A stretch of 64,000 bases of DNA from Gari tellinella (GCA_922989275.2 OV277858.1:102720794-102784793); one strand, 5' to 3'. Shown: positions 29,400 through 40,981, numbered from the stretch's first letter. The notes: generated by a model from the sequence alone, not told the origin. Made by a program: numbers and translations.

Positions 29400-29578
29400 A
29401 TGTTCTAGATAAGGGGAGAATTTCAAAACTAAAATCTTTAATTATTGCATTAAACCCTATGGTGACACTACTCATTAGAATCGTCTCAAAAGATTCTAAT
29501 GAGTAGTTTCACTATAGGATTTGGTGCTGAAATGAGAGAGAAGATGTTGGATATGTTTATAGTTTACCCTCTCTTATT
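29400..29578 (-). mobile_element. Family B MITE, minus, hairpin tip shortened
   Basis: Hairpin ACTCATTAGAATCGTCTC then AAAAGATTCTAATGAGTAG has lost bases at its tip. The ends are decayed. Confidence 0.8.
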
Positions 29579-29969
29579 GTATAACATGTATGATCCCATT
29601 CCACTTTGTGAACATTTCATGTTACTGTCTGTTTACCTAATACATGTTTGTGTATGCAATAATTCAATAGCTAATTGTATTCAAACACTTGGAAGTGAAG
29701 CATGAATGTGCAAATATTTACACACCCCATGTTTAAACAATAAAAAACTACACTTCCTTTTTCATTGCATAAGAATGTTACATTTCACTGTTAACTTATA
29801 TCATATCATTTTTATATATATAAAAAAAGTAACTCGAGATTAGTGCTGTGTCTGTTTAAAGACAAACATGATGCCCCCTAACTGCATGTAGTCTACTGCA
29901 TGTATATCTGCAAAAATATAATATGAAGTTCACCTGCCTGTGATTCTTTGAAAAATTGAAACATAATAT
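29579..29969. other. Unassigned AT-rich stretch
   Basis: A short TATATATA run lies near 29813. No gene or repeat end is recognised. Confidence 0.5.
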
Positions 29970-31236
29970 ACAAGAGGGCCTGAAGGCCCTGATATCGCTC
30001 ACCTTTTATAATGAAGCCTGATAGCTTTACCTTTGAATTTCACCTGTTTTATTCTAAATCCATTCAAATTTGTAGTATAGCATGTACACAACATTGCAAT
30101 ATGACCCATTCTAGTATGTATAGTAGAGTACATCAAAGGAAGATAACTAGAGCCCAAATAATACTGAAATGAAGCCTTTTCTAGCATTTCAAAGTATATC
30201 AAGGGCAGATAACTCTTGTCACAATGATCAGATTTCAACAATAATTGCACTTCCTCGAGAACTTATAGCTATATACATTGTGTGCAATTATAACTAAAAT
30301 CCATTGAAAATTGTGGCCTCTAGAGTGCAAAAACTGTCAAATATGGCATTTTCAGCAATTCAAAGGTAGATAACTCTTGACCTATAGGTCCGATGCCAGC
30401 CATAACCGAACTCATCCGAATTCTTATGGTTATATACAATCTGAGCAAGTTTGAGAAAGATTGGATTAAAATTGTGGCCTCTAGAGTGTAAACACCCTTA
30501 AATATGGCATTTTCAGCAATTCAAAGGTAGATAACTCTTGACCTACAAGTCTGATTGCAACCATAACCAAACTCATCTGAACTCTTCTAGTCATATACCA
30601 TCTGATGAAGTTTGAGAAAGATTGGATTAAAATTGTGGCCTCTAGAGTGTAAACAACCTTAAATATGGCATTTTCAGCAATTTAAAGGTAGATACCTCTT
30701 GACCTACAGGTCCGATTGCAACCATAATCAAACTCATCTGAACTCTTCTAGTCATATACCATCTGATGAAGTTTGAGAAAGATTGGATTAAAATTGTGGC
30801 CTCTAGAGTGTAAACAACCTTAAATATGGCGTTTTCAGCAATTTAAAGGTAGATAGCTCTTGACCTATCAGTCCGATTCCAACCATAATAGAACTTATCC
30901 GAACTCTTGCCGTTATATACAATCTGAGCAAGATTGGGAAAGATTGAATTAAAATTGTGGTCTCTAGAGTGTAAACACTGTTAAATAATGCATTTTCAGC
31001 AATTCAAAGGTGGATAACTCTTGACATATATGTCCAATATCAACCATAATCAAACTTATCCGAACTCTTATAGTAATATACAATCTGAGTAAGTTACAGA
31101 AGGATTGGATAAAAATTGTGGCCTCTAGAGTGTAAACACCAAAATTGTTGACGACGGACGACGAACGACAAACGACGAACGACGGACATTCAAGGATTGC
31201 AAAAGCTCACCCTGAGCTAGCTCAGGTGAGCTAAAA
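29970..31236 (+). mobile_element. Pearl-like element
   Basis: The left end has the palindrome GAGGGCCTGAAGGCCCTGATATCGCTCACC. The body holds tandem core repeats, then an ACGGACGACGAACGAC run (about 31148-31188) and a right-end palindrome GCTCACCCTGAGCTAGCTCAGGTGAGC. The architecture (left element, about 160-bp cores, right element) matches bivalve pearl-type elements as I remember them. No coding capacity. Confidence 0.75.
30349..31150 (+). repeat. 161-bp tandem core repeat, 5 copies
   Basis: The motif TTTTCAGCAATT recurs at 30349, 30510, 30671, 30832 and 30993, exactly 161 bp apart each time. Units carry AAAGGTAGATAACTCTTGAC and TTGTGGCCTCTAGAGTGTAA. Exact spacing with 10-20% divergence points to old expansion without indels. 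Confidence 0.95.
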
Positions 31237-31591
31237 AATCCTGACAAACAGCACATATAATATGACCCAGTAAAATAATAATATGGCTGTATCCCTGTGG
31301 AAAGGTATTGAATTATTATAGAACTATTCCAGAATAATTTCTTGAATATTCATGAACAATTCTATAGGTGGCCATTCAACTTTCATGAACTTTCTGCAAA
31401 ATTCAAGAAATTTGATTGTTTTAGAACCATTGTTCTAGAATTACAAAACTCCTTTTCTAGAATGTTTAAAGAAATTCCAGAAGTTCTAGAAGCAGCCATT
31501 TAAGGTTCATGAACATTCTAAATTTCTTTAACACTTGTCACTGGGGTAGCTATGGGCTAATGGGTTAAAAGTCATGACACAGAATGATATA

Positions 31592-33166
31592 CTCAACAAA
31601 ATAATTAAAGGGGCAAAGATATAAGTTCATATATCTTTTTCAAAAATTCAAACATTTTCAAGTTAAAAGAGTGAATACGTGTTTAGATGCTTTAGAATAA
31701 AAAAATTAAGAAACAAACGTCACTTTGTGCCAAAATGGTCATGGTAGAATGAATTGAAGCGGACAAGTATCAAAACCACGGTTTTTAACGTCCACTGGAT
31801 TTTTGCACGATGTGTCTGCCTATTCTTCAACGATTAGTTTTATAGCTGTTTTCATTATATCGAGTGCATATTTGTATCTTAAGCAAAAATAGATTGCATA
31901 TTGGTACAAAATTTGAAAACTATGCCCCTAAAGACGTCATTAGTCGTTTTCCAACGTCATGTTGCGACAGAGTTTAACGTTAGCAAGGGTGTCGTCGACA
32001 TGTTGTGGTAGTTGTACCTGGACACTGGGATGGTTAATTGGAGATCAGGTCAAGGTCGTTTGCAGGTCATATTTGAAGTAAAGGACCGATGTTGTCACTT
32101 ATGGCATGACGTCAACGGCTCAACTCCCTCGTTACGCTTAATAGTGTTTATAAACAGACGTGTGGTTACAGTATTTCTGTTCAGATCGTCGGGAATAGAC
32201 TTCATGCTGCAAACCTATGGGCTAGAAGACCTGTCGTGTGACCGGTCTTGACCCCACACCACCGAAAACGTCATCTAGCGTTTTGCCAGAAACAATGCCA
32301 TTTGAACGTTTACGTTTTTGCGACGTATTGTGGACTAGTGCGTCAAATTTCATTTTGGATTTAAATGATGACTGCAGACGAATGTAAAGACAGCGAAACG
32401 AATGTTTCTTCGACTGTTATGTGGCAGAGCATGACGGACTCAGAAAGGGGTCAGGGCTCCTATGGGTGGGCATATCCTACAACGGTTGCACGGACCTTAA
32501 CGTCATTAGGAACTGGACTCTGACAAGTTTGGGGTACAGGGACGAGACCCTAGACGCTATTGCACGCGCTGAAGCTGGAGCTTTTGGTTCAGGCTTCATC
32601 CCGACAGACGACAAAGCTCGTCCGTACCGAGCACGTATGGTAGACCAGTACTTGGAACACGAGGACATAGGGCAGATGGACTGGCCAGCAAGGTCAACAC
32701 ACGTCGGTCACATTGAGGATGCTTAGGACATGCGGCAACGCCGGATATCCGGTCGAGATCGTCACCTTAGACGCTAACAGACATGCTTATTGAAGAATGA
32801 CACAGAATGTCTATTGTATACATCCTTAAGCCAATTCTCCGATTTCCATGTAGATGCAAGGAAATGATTAATGCACGTGGTGAACACATATGATACTAGC
32901 TGTAATTTAATAGAAGAACCTAAAAGCAGGGGCTCTTGGTCAAGTTGTTTGTTACCCCACCCACCTAGTCTGGCACACGGTAATTTTAGGGTGGTTGTGT
33001 TTGAAAGGGAACTGCGATATATATTTCTACTTTTCGAAATACAGTTATACTCTACAACGAAGTTAACATGTACTTTTACATGAAACTGTTAAAAAAATAT
33101 TGTATGAACTTATTTTTATATATTGGGCCTACCCAATATATTTGCCCCTTTAATTGTTTTGTTGAG
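31592..33166 (+). mobile_element. Tc1/mariner transposon, decayed
   Basis: Terminal inverted repeats CTCAACAAAATAATTAAAGG (from 31592) and CCTTTAATTGTTTTGTTGAG (to 33166) extend to about 26 bp (GGGGCAAA inward) and are flanked by TA on both sides. The 1.58-kb length and the transposase remains identify a formerly autonomous Tc1-like element. It is less AT-rich than its surroundings. Confidence 0.92.
32000..32890 (+). pseudogene. Tc1-like DD34E transposase pseudogene
   Basis: Frames alternate. An N-terminal helix-turn-helix remnant (TGMVNWRSGQGRLQV) and the block around ARRPVV and VLTPHHRKR precede the catalytic domain. The longest intact piece (32421-32726) contains WVGISYNGCTDL, the second acidic motif DDKARPYRARMV (usually QDNARPH), and MDWPARSTHVGHIEDA (usually WPARSPDLNPIEHLWD). 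The final Asp and Glu are spaced 34 residues apart. The first Asp motif appears lost, with internal stops and frameshifts. It is not funct­ional. Confidence 0.88.
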
Positions 33167-33276
33167 TATAGTATAAAACCTCATCTCTTTCTTTCTCCTT
33201 TCTCTCATTGAATCAATGGCAAAGGTTATATTGAATACAATGAAATGCTTCATTCCTCATCAATTGTTTTCCAATA

Positions 33277-33768
33277 CAGTAAAACCTCTCTATTACGACC
33301 ATTAATTTGATTTGTATTTACGTTGCTGTACCTCTCTTTTACAAGTTTAACCCATTACCCCATAGTTTGAAGATATGTGACCATTTAAAGCAGGTTGAAA
33401 GTAAAGCAGAATGTGCCATAAGGCGCATTCTGCTTTACTTTCAGCCTGCTTTAAGCTATTATCTGCTAGAATATAGAAAATATTTCTTATGATTTTTATT
33501 TGGGATAGTATAAATTGGAACTATTTTCTTTAGTTGAGGAATTAATTAAAGTCGTAAAAAGGCGTATTTATGAGGTAATGGGTTAAACAAAGGCTAATTG
33601 ATTGTATAAAAGACAGCTAGGTTTCAGCGTAAGCAAGGTGACAGTAAAACAGAAAGCTCCTAAAGGAGCTTTCTGTTTTACTGTCACATTGCTTTAAGCA
33701 GTCACCTGTGGTAAACACCTAATAATTATAATTAACACAATTTAGCAGTCATATTAGGGAGGTTTTCC
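33277..33768. mobile_element. Family C MITE with nested family A
   Basis: The left end CAGTAAAACCTCTCTATTAC is intact and the right end (AGGGAGGTTTTCC) is truncated. The hairpin AAGCAAGGTGACAGTAAAAC with tip AGCTCCTAAAGGAGCT is near perfect. A family A copy sits in the left half. Confidence 0.87.
33347..33586 (+). mobile_element. Family A MITE nested in family C
   Basis: Complete with both TTAA ends; the GCCTGTTTCTAG block is deleted from its left end. Hairpin tip is GTGCCATAAGGCGC. Confidence 0.92.
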
Positions 33769-33935
33769 AATATTGCCTCTATGAGAGATTCCTGAAGTGA
33801 GCTGAGTTGGCCACTGGCTCCCAGCACTGTATGACCCCTATTAACACCCTGATTGTATCTGGTCTGATCTGTGGTAGAGCCATCTGATTGTTGTATCAGA
33901 TTATTGACTGTGTCATCAATTGCTTCTGCTTCTCT
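33769..33935 (-). CDS. Possible exon fragment, unidentified
   Basis: Between two MITEs, the minus strand is open for about 55 codons (EAIDDTVNNLIQQSDGSTTD then QTRYNQGVNRGHTVLGASGQ and LSSLQESLIEAILEN). It is GC-richer than its surroundings and reads like an amphipathic-helical protein. No Met, no clear acceptor, and no family is recognised. The frame is closed by a TAA within the adjoining H element. Given six frames, an ORF of this size by chance is not rare. Confidence 0.22.
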
Positions 33936-34151
33936 TTAACTCCTTTGAATGCTAGCGGTGAAGTCGTGATTACCTTTACAATACAATTTAGATCCAGTAA
34001 GATGCCAAGTAACATGACATTTCATGTGTATCCAAACTGTTTGACTCTCCAATCTTATTTAAAAAAGAAATTTTAGAATATTTTAATTTTACAACAGGAG
34101 TAAACGACAATTGTTGCAGATGACAGTACTACTTGATGTTCAAAGGGTTAA
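33936..34151. mobile_element. Family H MITE
   Basis: It runs from TTAACTCCTTTGAATGCTAG to TTGATGTTCAAAGGGTTAA. The hairpin TTTAGATCCAGTAAGATGCC has a mismatched partner, so this is an old copy. Confidence 0.8.
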
Positions 34152-34590
34152 GCAGGACTAACATTAACATTCTTTACATGGCCTGCACTGATGATCCAGG
34201 CACTGGGTATTTGCCAAGCATTTACAGAACCTCTTCCTGTCCTTTAGATAAAGCTTCACCTATTCCACACTATAAGTGTTTTAGAGAGAGCTTTAATCCT
34301 GCTCTGAGGGCACTAACAAACTTCCTTCTAAAATGTCAATCGGCCATATTAGCAAGACACGAAAGACAACTGCTATTAAACTTGGCCCAATTACTCCCCT
34401 TTCAATTAGACAAGAATAATAGAGTATTTCAATCTTTTGATATATATGAATTCGAATTTTTACCAAGAAACAGACAATTTTCTTTTAAAGTTTATGTAAT
34501 TTCCTTGCTTTTCATATATGGTTTCTATGGTAAACATAAGAGTTTTCATGGTAAACAAGTAAACATTTTGCAACTGAAAGTACACAATAT
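34152..34590. other. Unassigned stretch with paired forkhead-like motifs
   Basis: The longest ORF in the window (34133-34657, 174 codons) crosses from here into a transposon end and has no motif, so I do not call it. ATGGTAAACA occurs at 34527 and 34550; GTAAACA is the forkhead-factor core. GGTTTCTATGGTAAAC also resembles an RFX X-box. Confidence 0.35.
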
Positions 34591-34785
34591 CGAGGGTTCG
34601 GCGCAAGAGGGGCGTAACTACATTTTTCAAAAATGTTCAGGAAGTGAAAAAAACTAATTTATTTCTATAGATTGAAAGTTACATACATATTTACCATGTG
34701 TTTTGTTTTAAGATAATTTATTCTTTATGAAACATTAAAAAAAAATATTAAAATTTTACAAAATAGTGTTATATTTTAAAAAATC

Positions 34786-34858
34786 TGACTTACGCCCTTA
34801 TTGCATGCTTTTTTCAAGGAAATCTGAAGAAATTTTATATGCAAGAAGGGCGTAAGTC
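34786..34858. repeat. Left subterminal inverted motif pair
   Basis: GACTTACGCCCTTATTGCATGC (34786) and ATGCAAGAAGGGCGTAAGTC (about 34839) are inverted copies of the transposon's subterminal motif. Such arrays often bind transposase. Confidence 0.8.
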
Positions 34859-34872
34859 AACTTAACCTTGGC

Positions 34873-35168
34873 CATAACTTTGAAACTACATGTGATAGAG
34901 ACTTCATATTTGGCATGTGTATTCAACCCAAGGAGCTCTTGAGGTCAACCCAACTTGGATCATGTCAGACCAAGGTCAAGGTCATTAAGGGATAATAGGC
35001 TTAATTTAATAAAAAATTGTCATAACTTTGGGACAACATGTGATAGAGACTCCATATTTGATATGTGTACTTGACTTCAGAAGCTCTTGAGCTCAGTACA
35101 AGTTAGATCATGTCATACAAAGGTCAGGCTCACATGCAGGGGGCATAGTATTTCAAAAATACATCTTA
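34873..35168 (+). repeat. 148-bp tandem duplication
   Basis: CATAACTTTG then ACATGTGATAGAGACT occurs at 34873 and 35021. Units contain AAGGTCAAGGTCA-like sequence, common in mollusc dispersed repeats. Confidence 0.8.
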
Positions 35169-37896
35169 TTGATAATGTTTGACTTATGCTCTCGTTGCAC
35201 ATTTTTCCCAAGTACATCTGGCAGGACTGTTCTATTATATATTTTTCAGTTAAACTGAAGTTAAAAAAAAAGTGAATTTTTATTACCTTTTATGCAAATA
35301 ATAAAATGTACAACAGAATATGTACATGTATTGCTTGGGTTATTTTGATGTACATTTCCGTTTTGATTTACAATGTATTTAATTAAGGACATTCACAGTT
35401 CTCCGGTTGAAAACATAATCAGACTATATTTTCTCACCTGTGCCTCAATCAATTTAAAACTTCATTAAAGTGTTCAGTATCATTTGACATAGTGTACAAC
35501 ATGTCCTATAACTCTGAATATTTCACATATTTTGCCATTTATTTTGAAACATCACTCAAGTGAGCAGTATAATCTGGATTACATACAGCAACTTTTTAAA
35601 TTTGACAAGAGTAAAAATATGCCTCTTTTTACCTTCTACCACATATATATTTTACTATCAATGTTGCTTATGTTATTTCTTCATGGATTTGATTAAATAG
35701 TAAAGGAAGACTAATTTACAATCACCCACATTACTAAAATGACACAAGGCCTATAACTCTTTCACAAATATGAATTTCTCATTTTTTGTCATCATTAGGT
35801 TTGAAACTACTCAAGCATTCAGTTATCATCTGACTTCAGTATTTGTTTGTCAATCTTGACTTTGGGAGTGGGTTGGTACCCATTTAATTGGTAAAAATAT
35901 GCTCTAAAACAACGTAAAATACTTGATTTGGACAAAAAATGAGTCGTAAAACTTTCATTTCGGGGGGAAATCCTGCCGTAAACAGCTCATTTTGGGAAAA
36001 AGTCCTTGTTTTCTTTTGGGAATGGTCCCCCCCCCCCTCCCCCCCAAAAAAGACTGGTTTACATACAACAACAAGTCCTATACCTTTTTTTTTTTAACCT
36101 TTTCTACAGTTTTGCTCATTTCTACTACCTACATTGGATTTGAATAAAAGTTAAAAATTACTGTTCCTCAACACTATCCATGTGAAATTTCAAGGCCTAT
36201 AACTCTTATCACAAACTATGCCCCTATGTACTCAGAATTTCTTTACAATTTGTAAACAGAAAAATAAGAACAGGCCTTATGTCCAATTTTATTATCAACC
36301 ATGCATACTGTTTACGGGCAGCTTTCACTTTTACAAGTTACACTGGTCTGATTTAAGTGAGTCAAAAAAAAATTAGTGGTTAACTTTTGTGACCAAAAAT
36401 TTTCAACAAAAATGTGTGACAGTTGACTATATATTACAGTCGAATCAAAAAGAAGTACATGTCATGTGGACATATATCAACATGTGGAGCCAAATTAATT
36501 TGTTGCTTGTTATCTAAAAATGCCTATCTACTATGAATGCACAGGCCTCAACCAAATAAGGAAAACATGATTCTGGTAAAAATTGTGAAGGAGCTGACAT
36601 CAAATGCTCTTAAACAGGCTGAACCAAGGTAAAACATCTGAAAAATATGTTGTAGCCATCATCCATGCAGTAGAATAAAGCAGATCCTGAAGAAATATGG
36701 CAAACTTCAGAATGCATTCTCTGTGAGAATGTTTTCTCATATAGTGATAATCAGGCAAAGAGACTTGAGGTACCCAAATTGTTCAGTCAGAGCATGGCAT
36801 CAGCTACAGTCAAAGGGTCTTAGAGATGAGGAATTTTGTCGAATTTAGTAAGGAAGTTGAAAAGTTGACCAAAACTCCTTATGTAGGTGACCCTGCATTG
36901 CTAAGGCAGCAAAGGCCACCATAACAACACTTTACAGGGGCTCCTTCACATAAACTTGTACCCAAACCATGTACTTAATTATAATGGAGCATGATTACTA
37001 AATTAAAATCAAATGGTATCGAAAACAGCTCGGGTACAGAATGTACATGTATACATATGAACTTGCCAAGAGATGTTCAAGAGCCATATATGATGCAGAG
37101 TTTCAACAAGTCACAGACTTATATGGGTCTGATTTCCCCACAGCTCTGAACTTAATTTGAAATAGGATATGGTAAGAGCTCTTGAGTAAAGCAAGCTGTG
37201 ATAACTCAGTTCATAAAATGATGCCCTTTTCATAGCGGTGTCTAAGCTTCTCAACCTGATACTGGTTTACCTGCTACAAGTGAGTGCTTAAAACTATTGG
37301 TATACAGAAGCAAGTCAAAACTGCACTTAAAGACATCTCCTGGCGACCTTTTGGTCATAACACCCTGCCAGACAATTTCCTTGCAAAGAGCATGGGTCTT
37401 GTGGACATACCGTTAGCAAAGAACCATTGACGCTTCTCGTCTGAGACTCTACCTTTATATTTGATAGTTGGGTTAGAAATAACCATTGAAAATCACTAGA
37501 GCATGAGTATAATCTGGACCTCACCAGGTAAACTGAGATTGTGCTGCACATGATATGTGCATGATTTGACAGTTACACTGACACCTCCAGAACAATGGGC
37601 TGGTGGTCCCTCAATGGACTGAGGAAAAGTCTTTAAAGATCAACACTGTGTCAGAAGAGACCTAATTTAGCAAAGCTGCATACTGATATTATACACCTGC
37701 ACAAAAATAGAACAGGTGCTTTGAGTATAAACAAAGTTTCAATTTTGTTGAAGTGAATTTTTTGAGACCAGTGACCACAGATCTTCATTTGGTTGGGAAA
37801 TTTCCAGCAGATCTAGATATGTTTTATATCTGAAGAACCAAAACAACTGACTGGCAAGGTCTTAACTCAGTCACCTATGAAACTTTAACAGAATAC

Positions 37897-38122
37897 ATTC
37901 AATTAAGTTTAAGTACATGTAAATGTTTGACCAATAAGGGTTTTTTAAATAACAACATATTGCAAAATAACAAACATTGGAGACACTGATCAGAGAGCTC
38001 CTGCAGGTCTTAGCTGTCTACATGTTCAGGGCCTGCACTGTTTGCATAGGGCAAGTGTACTTTTTGCAGATACTGTTTGTTTGTGACAAGTATACTCATT
38101 GCTTCTAGGTTTGAATGTGTTT
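37897..38122 (+). mobile_element. Family D relic inside the 4.25-kb element
   Basis: ATTGCAAAATAACAAACA, GGGCCTGCACTGTTTGCATA and AGGGCAAGTGTACT match the D copy at 26111. The hairpin is eroded and the ends are poor. Confidence 0.65.
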
Positions 38123-38617
38123 AAAGGGAAATTTCAGTTCTGAAAATATTAAAAACTGATAACTCTAACACTAAATCTGCCTAAAAAGTAGATCTTATAT
38201 CAATAATATTCTAATACCTCACGCCCGAAAAGGAAATAGTGAGAGGTTTTGTAGACTGTTATAACCAAATTCTGAACCCTAAAATATCTAAAAATGACAT
38301 ATATATTTACACATCCTGCCTCCAACACAAATTTAATGTACATAAATGCAAACTGCCCTTATTCAAGACTCAGGCGCCCCCATAAGCCACATTATGGCTG
38401 CCTTCTTTTCTCAAGTATAAGATTTAAACCTTTTTTTCACCTTAAAATTGAAAATATTGTGTCATGTCAGTGCTTAAGTAGACTGTTATGATGCAATAAT
38501 ATACTGTTGTGATGTCATAAAGAACAAAATGCCATCATAAGATAACAACACAGCAGTTATTTGTTTACTTAAGTCTGTATTGCAGGATAGATTGTAAGTC
38601 AACCAGATGTTTTTTAG

Positions 38618-38697
38618 CATGCAAGAAGGGCGTAAGTGGACTTACGCCCTTCTTGCGCTAAGATAATTTGGCAATCTGAGATACGCCCTTATTGCAA
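38618..38697. repeat. Right subterminal motif cluster
   Basis: ATGCAAGAAGGGCGTAAGTG is followed at once by its inverse GGACTTACGCCCTTCTTGCG, and a third copy (ATACGCCCTTATTGC) lies 40 bp on, mirroring the left end. Confidence 0.85.
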
Positions 38698-38842
38698 TAT
38701 CAAATTATTGATATAAATATCTGAAACTTTTTGTTTAAATTTATACAGCATATGAGTTTGACTAATATAAGCTGAAAAATCAAAAAAAGTCATTTTTGGA
38801 AAAATATGTAGTTACGCCCCTCTTGCGCCGAGCCCTCGATAT

Positions 38843-39120
38843 GCAATACACACTTTGTCCGTCTGTCAAAGCAAGTACATCGCATTGCCAACACGAAACG
38901 GTACACACTTATCACGATATAAGATTTACTATCAGTTTAAAGAGTAACAAAACAAGATATATGCAATCTAGTATGGGAATAGTTTTGAATTTATTTGCAT
39001 CGCTATCACGTGACCACATTTAAATGAATGGCAGTGTGGCAAAGCACAGCGCTCGCACTAGCTGACTTCCACTGTGTTGAAATATCACAAGCGCGTATAG
39101 CGAAAGTGTGTAAGTGGAGG
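38843..39120. promoter_or_regulatory. CpG-retaining island, possible promoter or enhancer
   Basis: Unlike its CpG-poor surroundings, this has over a dozen CpGs, including TATCACGTGACC (an E-box of USF/TFEB type, about 39005) and AGCGCTCGC. It abuts the end of the 4.25-kb transposon. Promoter function is inference only. Confidence 0.25.
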
Positions 39121-39123
39121 GTG

Positions 39124-39439
39124 TTATAACCCATTACCCCATAAATAAGACTTGTCTTCTTGAATCTATTACTACACTAAAGAGAGTTAATAAGTTCCAC
39201 TGTGTACATTATAATGATTACCCACCATTAGAAATATATTTTTTATTGTGAAGATGGTAGCTTAAAGCAGGCTGAAAGTAAAGCAAAATGCGCCTTAAGG
39301 CTTTAAACGGTCACCTATCTTCAAAATTAGAAACAGGTTATGATGTAATGGGTTAAGGCACATTTTACTCTACTTTCAGCCTGCTTTGAGTGGTCATTTG
39401 TCTCTGAAATAAGAAATAGGCTATTGGGTAATGAGTTAA
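39124..39439 (-). mobile_element. Composite of two family A copies
   Basis: A minus copy (39124-39356) has lost its right hairpin arm. It is followed from its terminal TTAA by the right half of another minus copy starting at the apex (GGCACATTTTACTC), ending TTGGGTAATGAGTTAA. This fits insertion at a hairpin apex with loss of the host's left half. Confidence 0.82.
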
Positions 39440-39805
39440 AGTCCATGCATATAATATGCAGTGACCATTTATAATTGCTACTTGTAACAAGAATATGACT
39501 ATTTGGGATTGCAGTGTTTAAGTGTTGGTGACTTTCACGGTCTTGTCTTGCAGTACGGTGTAAGTATTGATTCGCCAACACCTTAACCCGCCTCTCTGAA
39601 GACCCTCCAGCTACCAGCCTATTGACATAATATTATTGGTTTGACAACTGCAGCACATATCACAGGAGTTTGCCTGCCACCAAAACCCGACACATTTCTC
39701 ACTGGAATATTTCTCCAAGTGAAATATTTAAATTGAAAAAGACGGCCAGAAGACCCTCCAGAGGCACAAGAAAAGTACAAAATAGTTCTTACATTTATAA
39801 GCATT
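39440..39805. other. Unassigned stretch
   Basis: Slightly GC-richer, with two short minus-strand ORFs (39327-39581, 39619-39804) lacking motifs. Nothing is recognised. Confidence 0.45.
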
Positions 39806-40222
39806 TAAGCCTTTACTGCATATATAGGCCAGCCTGTTTCTAGTTTTGAAGACAGGTGACCACTCCAAGCATGGTAAAAGTTACATATATGCCTTTTAAC
39901 CCATTTAATTTATTTCTCCACTGAAGAAAATAGTTCTAATTTATACAGTTATGAATATATATCAAAGGAAATAATTTCTATTTTCTAGAAGATGGTAGCT
40001 TAAAGCAGGTTGAAAGTTAAGCAAAATGTGCCTTAAGGCACATTCTGCTTTACTTTTAACCTGCTTTAAGGGCCACCTATATTTCAAGACTAGAAACAGG
40101 CTATATGGGGTAATGGGTTAAGCCTGCTTTCAGGTACCATCAGCTTGGATATGGAACTGTTTTCTTTAGTGGGGGAATAAATTAAAGATGTTAAAAGGCA
40201 TATTTAATGGCTAATGGGTTAA
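39806..40222 (+). mobile_element. Family A host with nested minus copy
   Basis: The left end of a plus copy (39806-39875) and its right end (40121-40222, to TAATGGGTTAA) surround a minus copy (about 39876-40121) that has a perfect hairpin and an intact right end but a decayed left end. Confidence 0.82.
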
Positions 40223-40276
40223 GAAAAGATGTTTCAGTACCAGAGGTGTGTCAACCTTAAGTCCCTCATAGACTGT

Positions 40277-40527
40277 TTAACCCATTACCCCATAGCCTGT
40301 TTCTAGTTTTGAAGATATGTGACCACTTAAAGCAGGTTGAAAGTAAAGCAGAATGCACCTTAAGGGGAATTCTGCTTTACTTTCAGCCTGCTTTAAACTA
40401 TTAACTGCTAGAATATAGAAAATATTTCTTATGATTTTTATTTGTGACAGTATAAATTGGAACTATTTTCTTCAGTGGAATAATAAATTAAAGGCGTAAA
40501 AAGCATATTTATGGGGTAATGGGTTAA
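40277..40527 (+). mobile_element. Family A MITE, plus
   Basis: Complete. Hairpin tip GCACCTTAAGGGGAA is asymmetric by two bases. Confidence 0.93.
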
Positions 40528-40751
40528 CAAGCTTATTTCATGTAGCTGCTTAACAGAAAATATTTACTGTTAATTAGTTGATCATTTTTTATGACTACCA
40601 ATTTGTGTTGTATTGTTTGTTTGGATTCACTGACAAATTAACGCTATGTGTCATGGAAATTGTCATTCCCCGCTTATACCTCTGTTTCTTCTATGTCCTA
40701 ATAAAGATTCATAGCAAACATTTCCTAAACCCTGACTATGCAGTGCCTGCT

Positions 40752-40981
40752 TTAACCCATTACCCCATAAATACACCATTTATTTATTCCTCCATTGAAG
40801 TTTATAGTTTGAATTTATATAGCCAAGAATATGTTCATGATGTATCAAACGAAATATTTTCTATTTCCTAGCAGATGAAATCTTAAAGCATGCTGAAAGT
40901 AAAACATTTACTTTCAACCTGCTTTAACGAAGTGGTCAGAAGTCTTCAAAATTAGAAACAGGCTATGGACTAGTGGGTTAA
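40752..40981 (-). mobile_element. Family A MITE, minus, shortened hairpin
   Basis: Both TTAA ends present. The tip is reduced to AAAGTAAAACATTTACTTT, still symmetric. Confidence 0.9.

Larger units (their letters stand above)
34591..38838. mobile_element. 4.25-kb inverted-repeat transposon, unidentified family
   Basis: Ends CGAGGGTTCGGCGCAAGAGG at 34591 and CCTCTTGCGCCGAGCCCTCG at 38838 are inverted, continuing GGGCGTAACTACAT inward for about 44 bp. ATAT lies on both sides (34587-34590, 38839-38842), a possible 4-bp duplication. A subterminal motif (ACTTACGCCCTTNTTGC) recurs near both ends. The interior has AT-rich decayed sequence with short coding-like bits, such as ENVFSYSDNQAKRLEVPKLF (about 36720-36790) and ELAKRCSRAIYDAEFQQVTD (about 37060-37120), that I cannot assign. 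It contains no family A, B or C copies. Confidence 0.85.

Noticed and set aside
32477..32668. Minus-strand ORF
   Set aside because: Shadow of the Tc1-like transposase on the plus strand.
34133..34657. Longest ORF in the window (174 codons)
   Set aside because: It has no recognisable motif, starts inside a family H element and ends inside the terminal repeat of the 4.25-kb transposon. AT-rich chance ORF.
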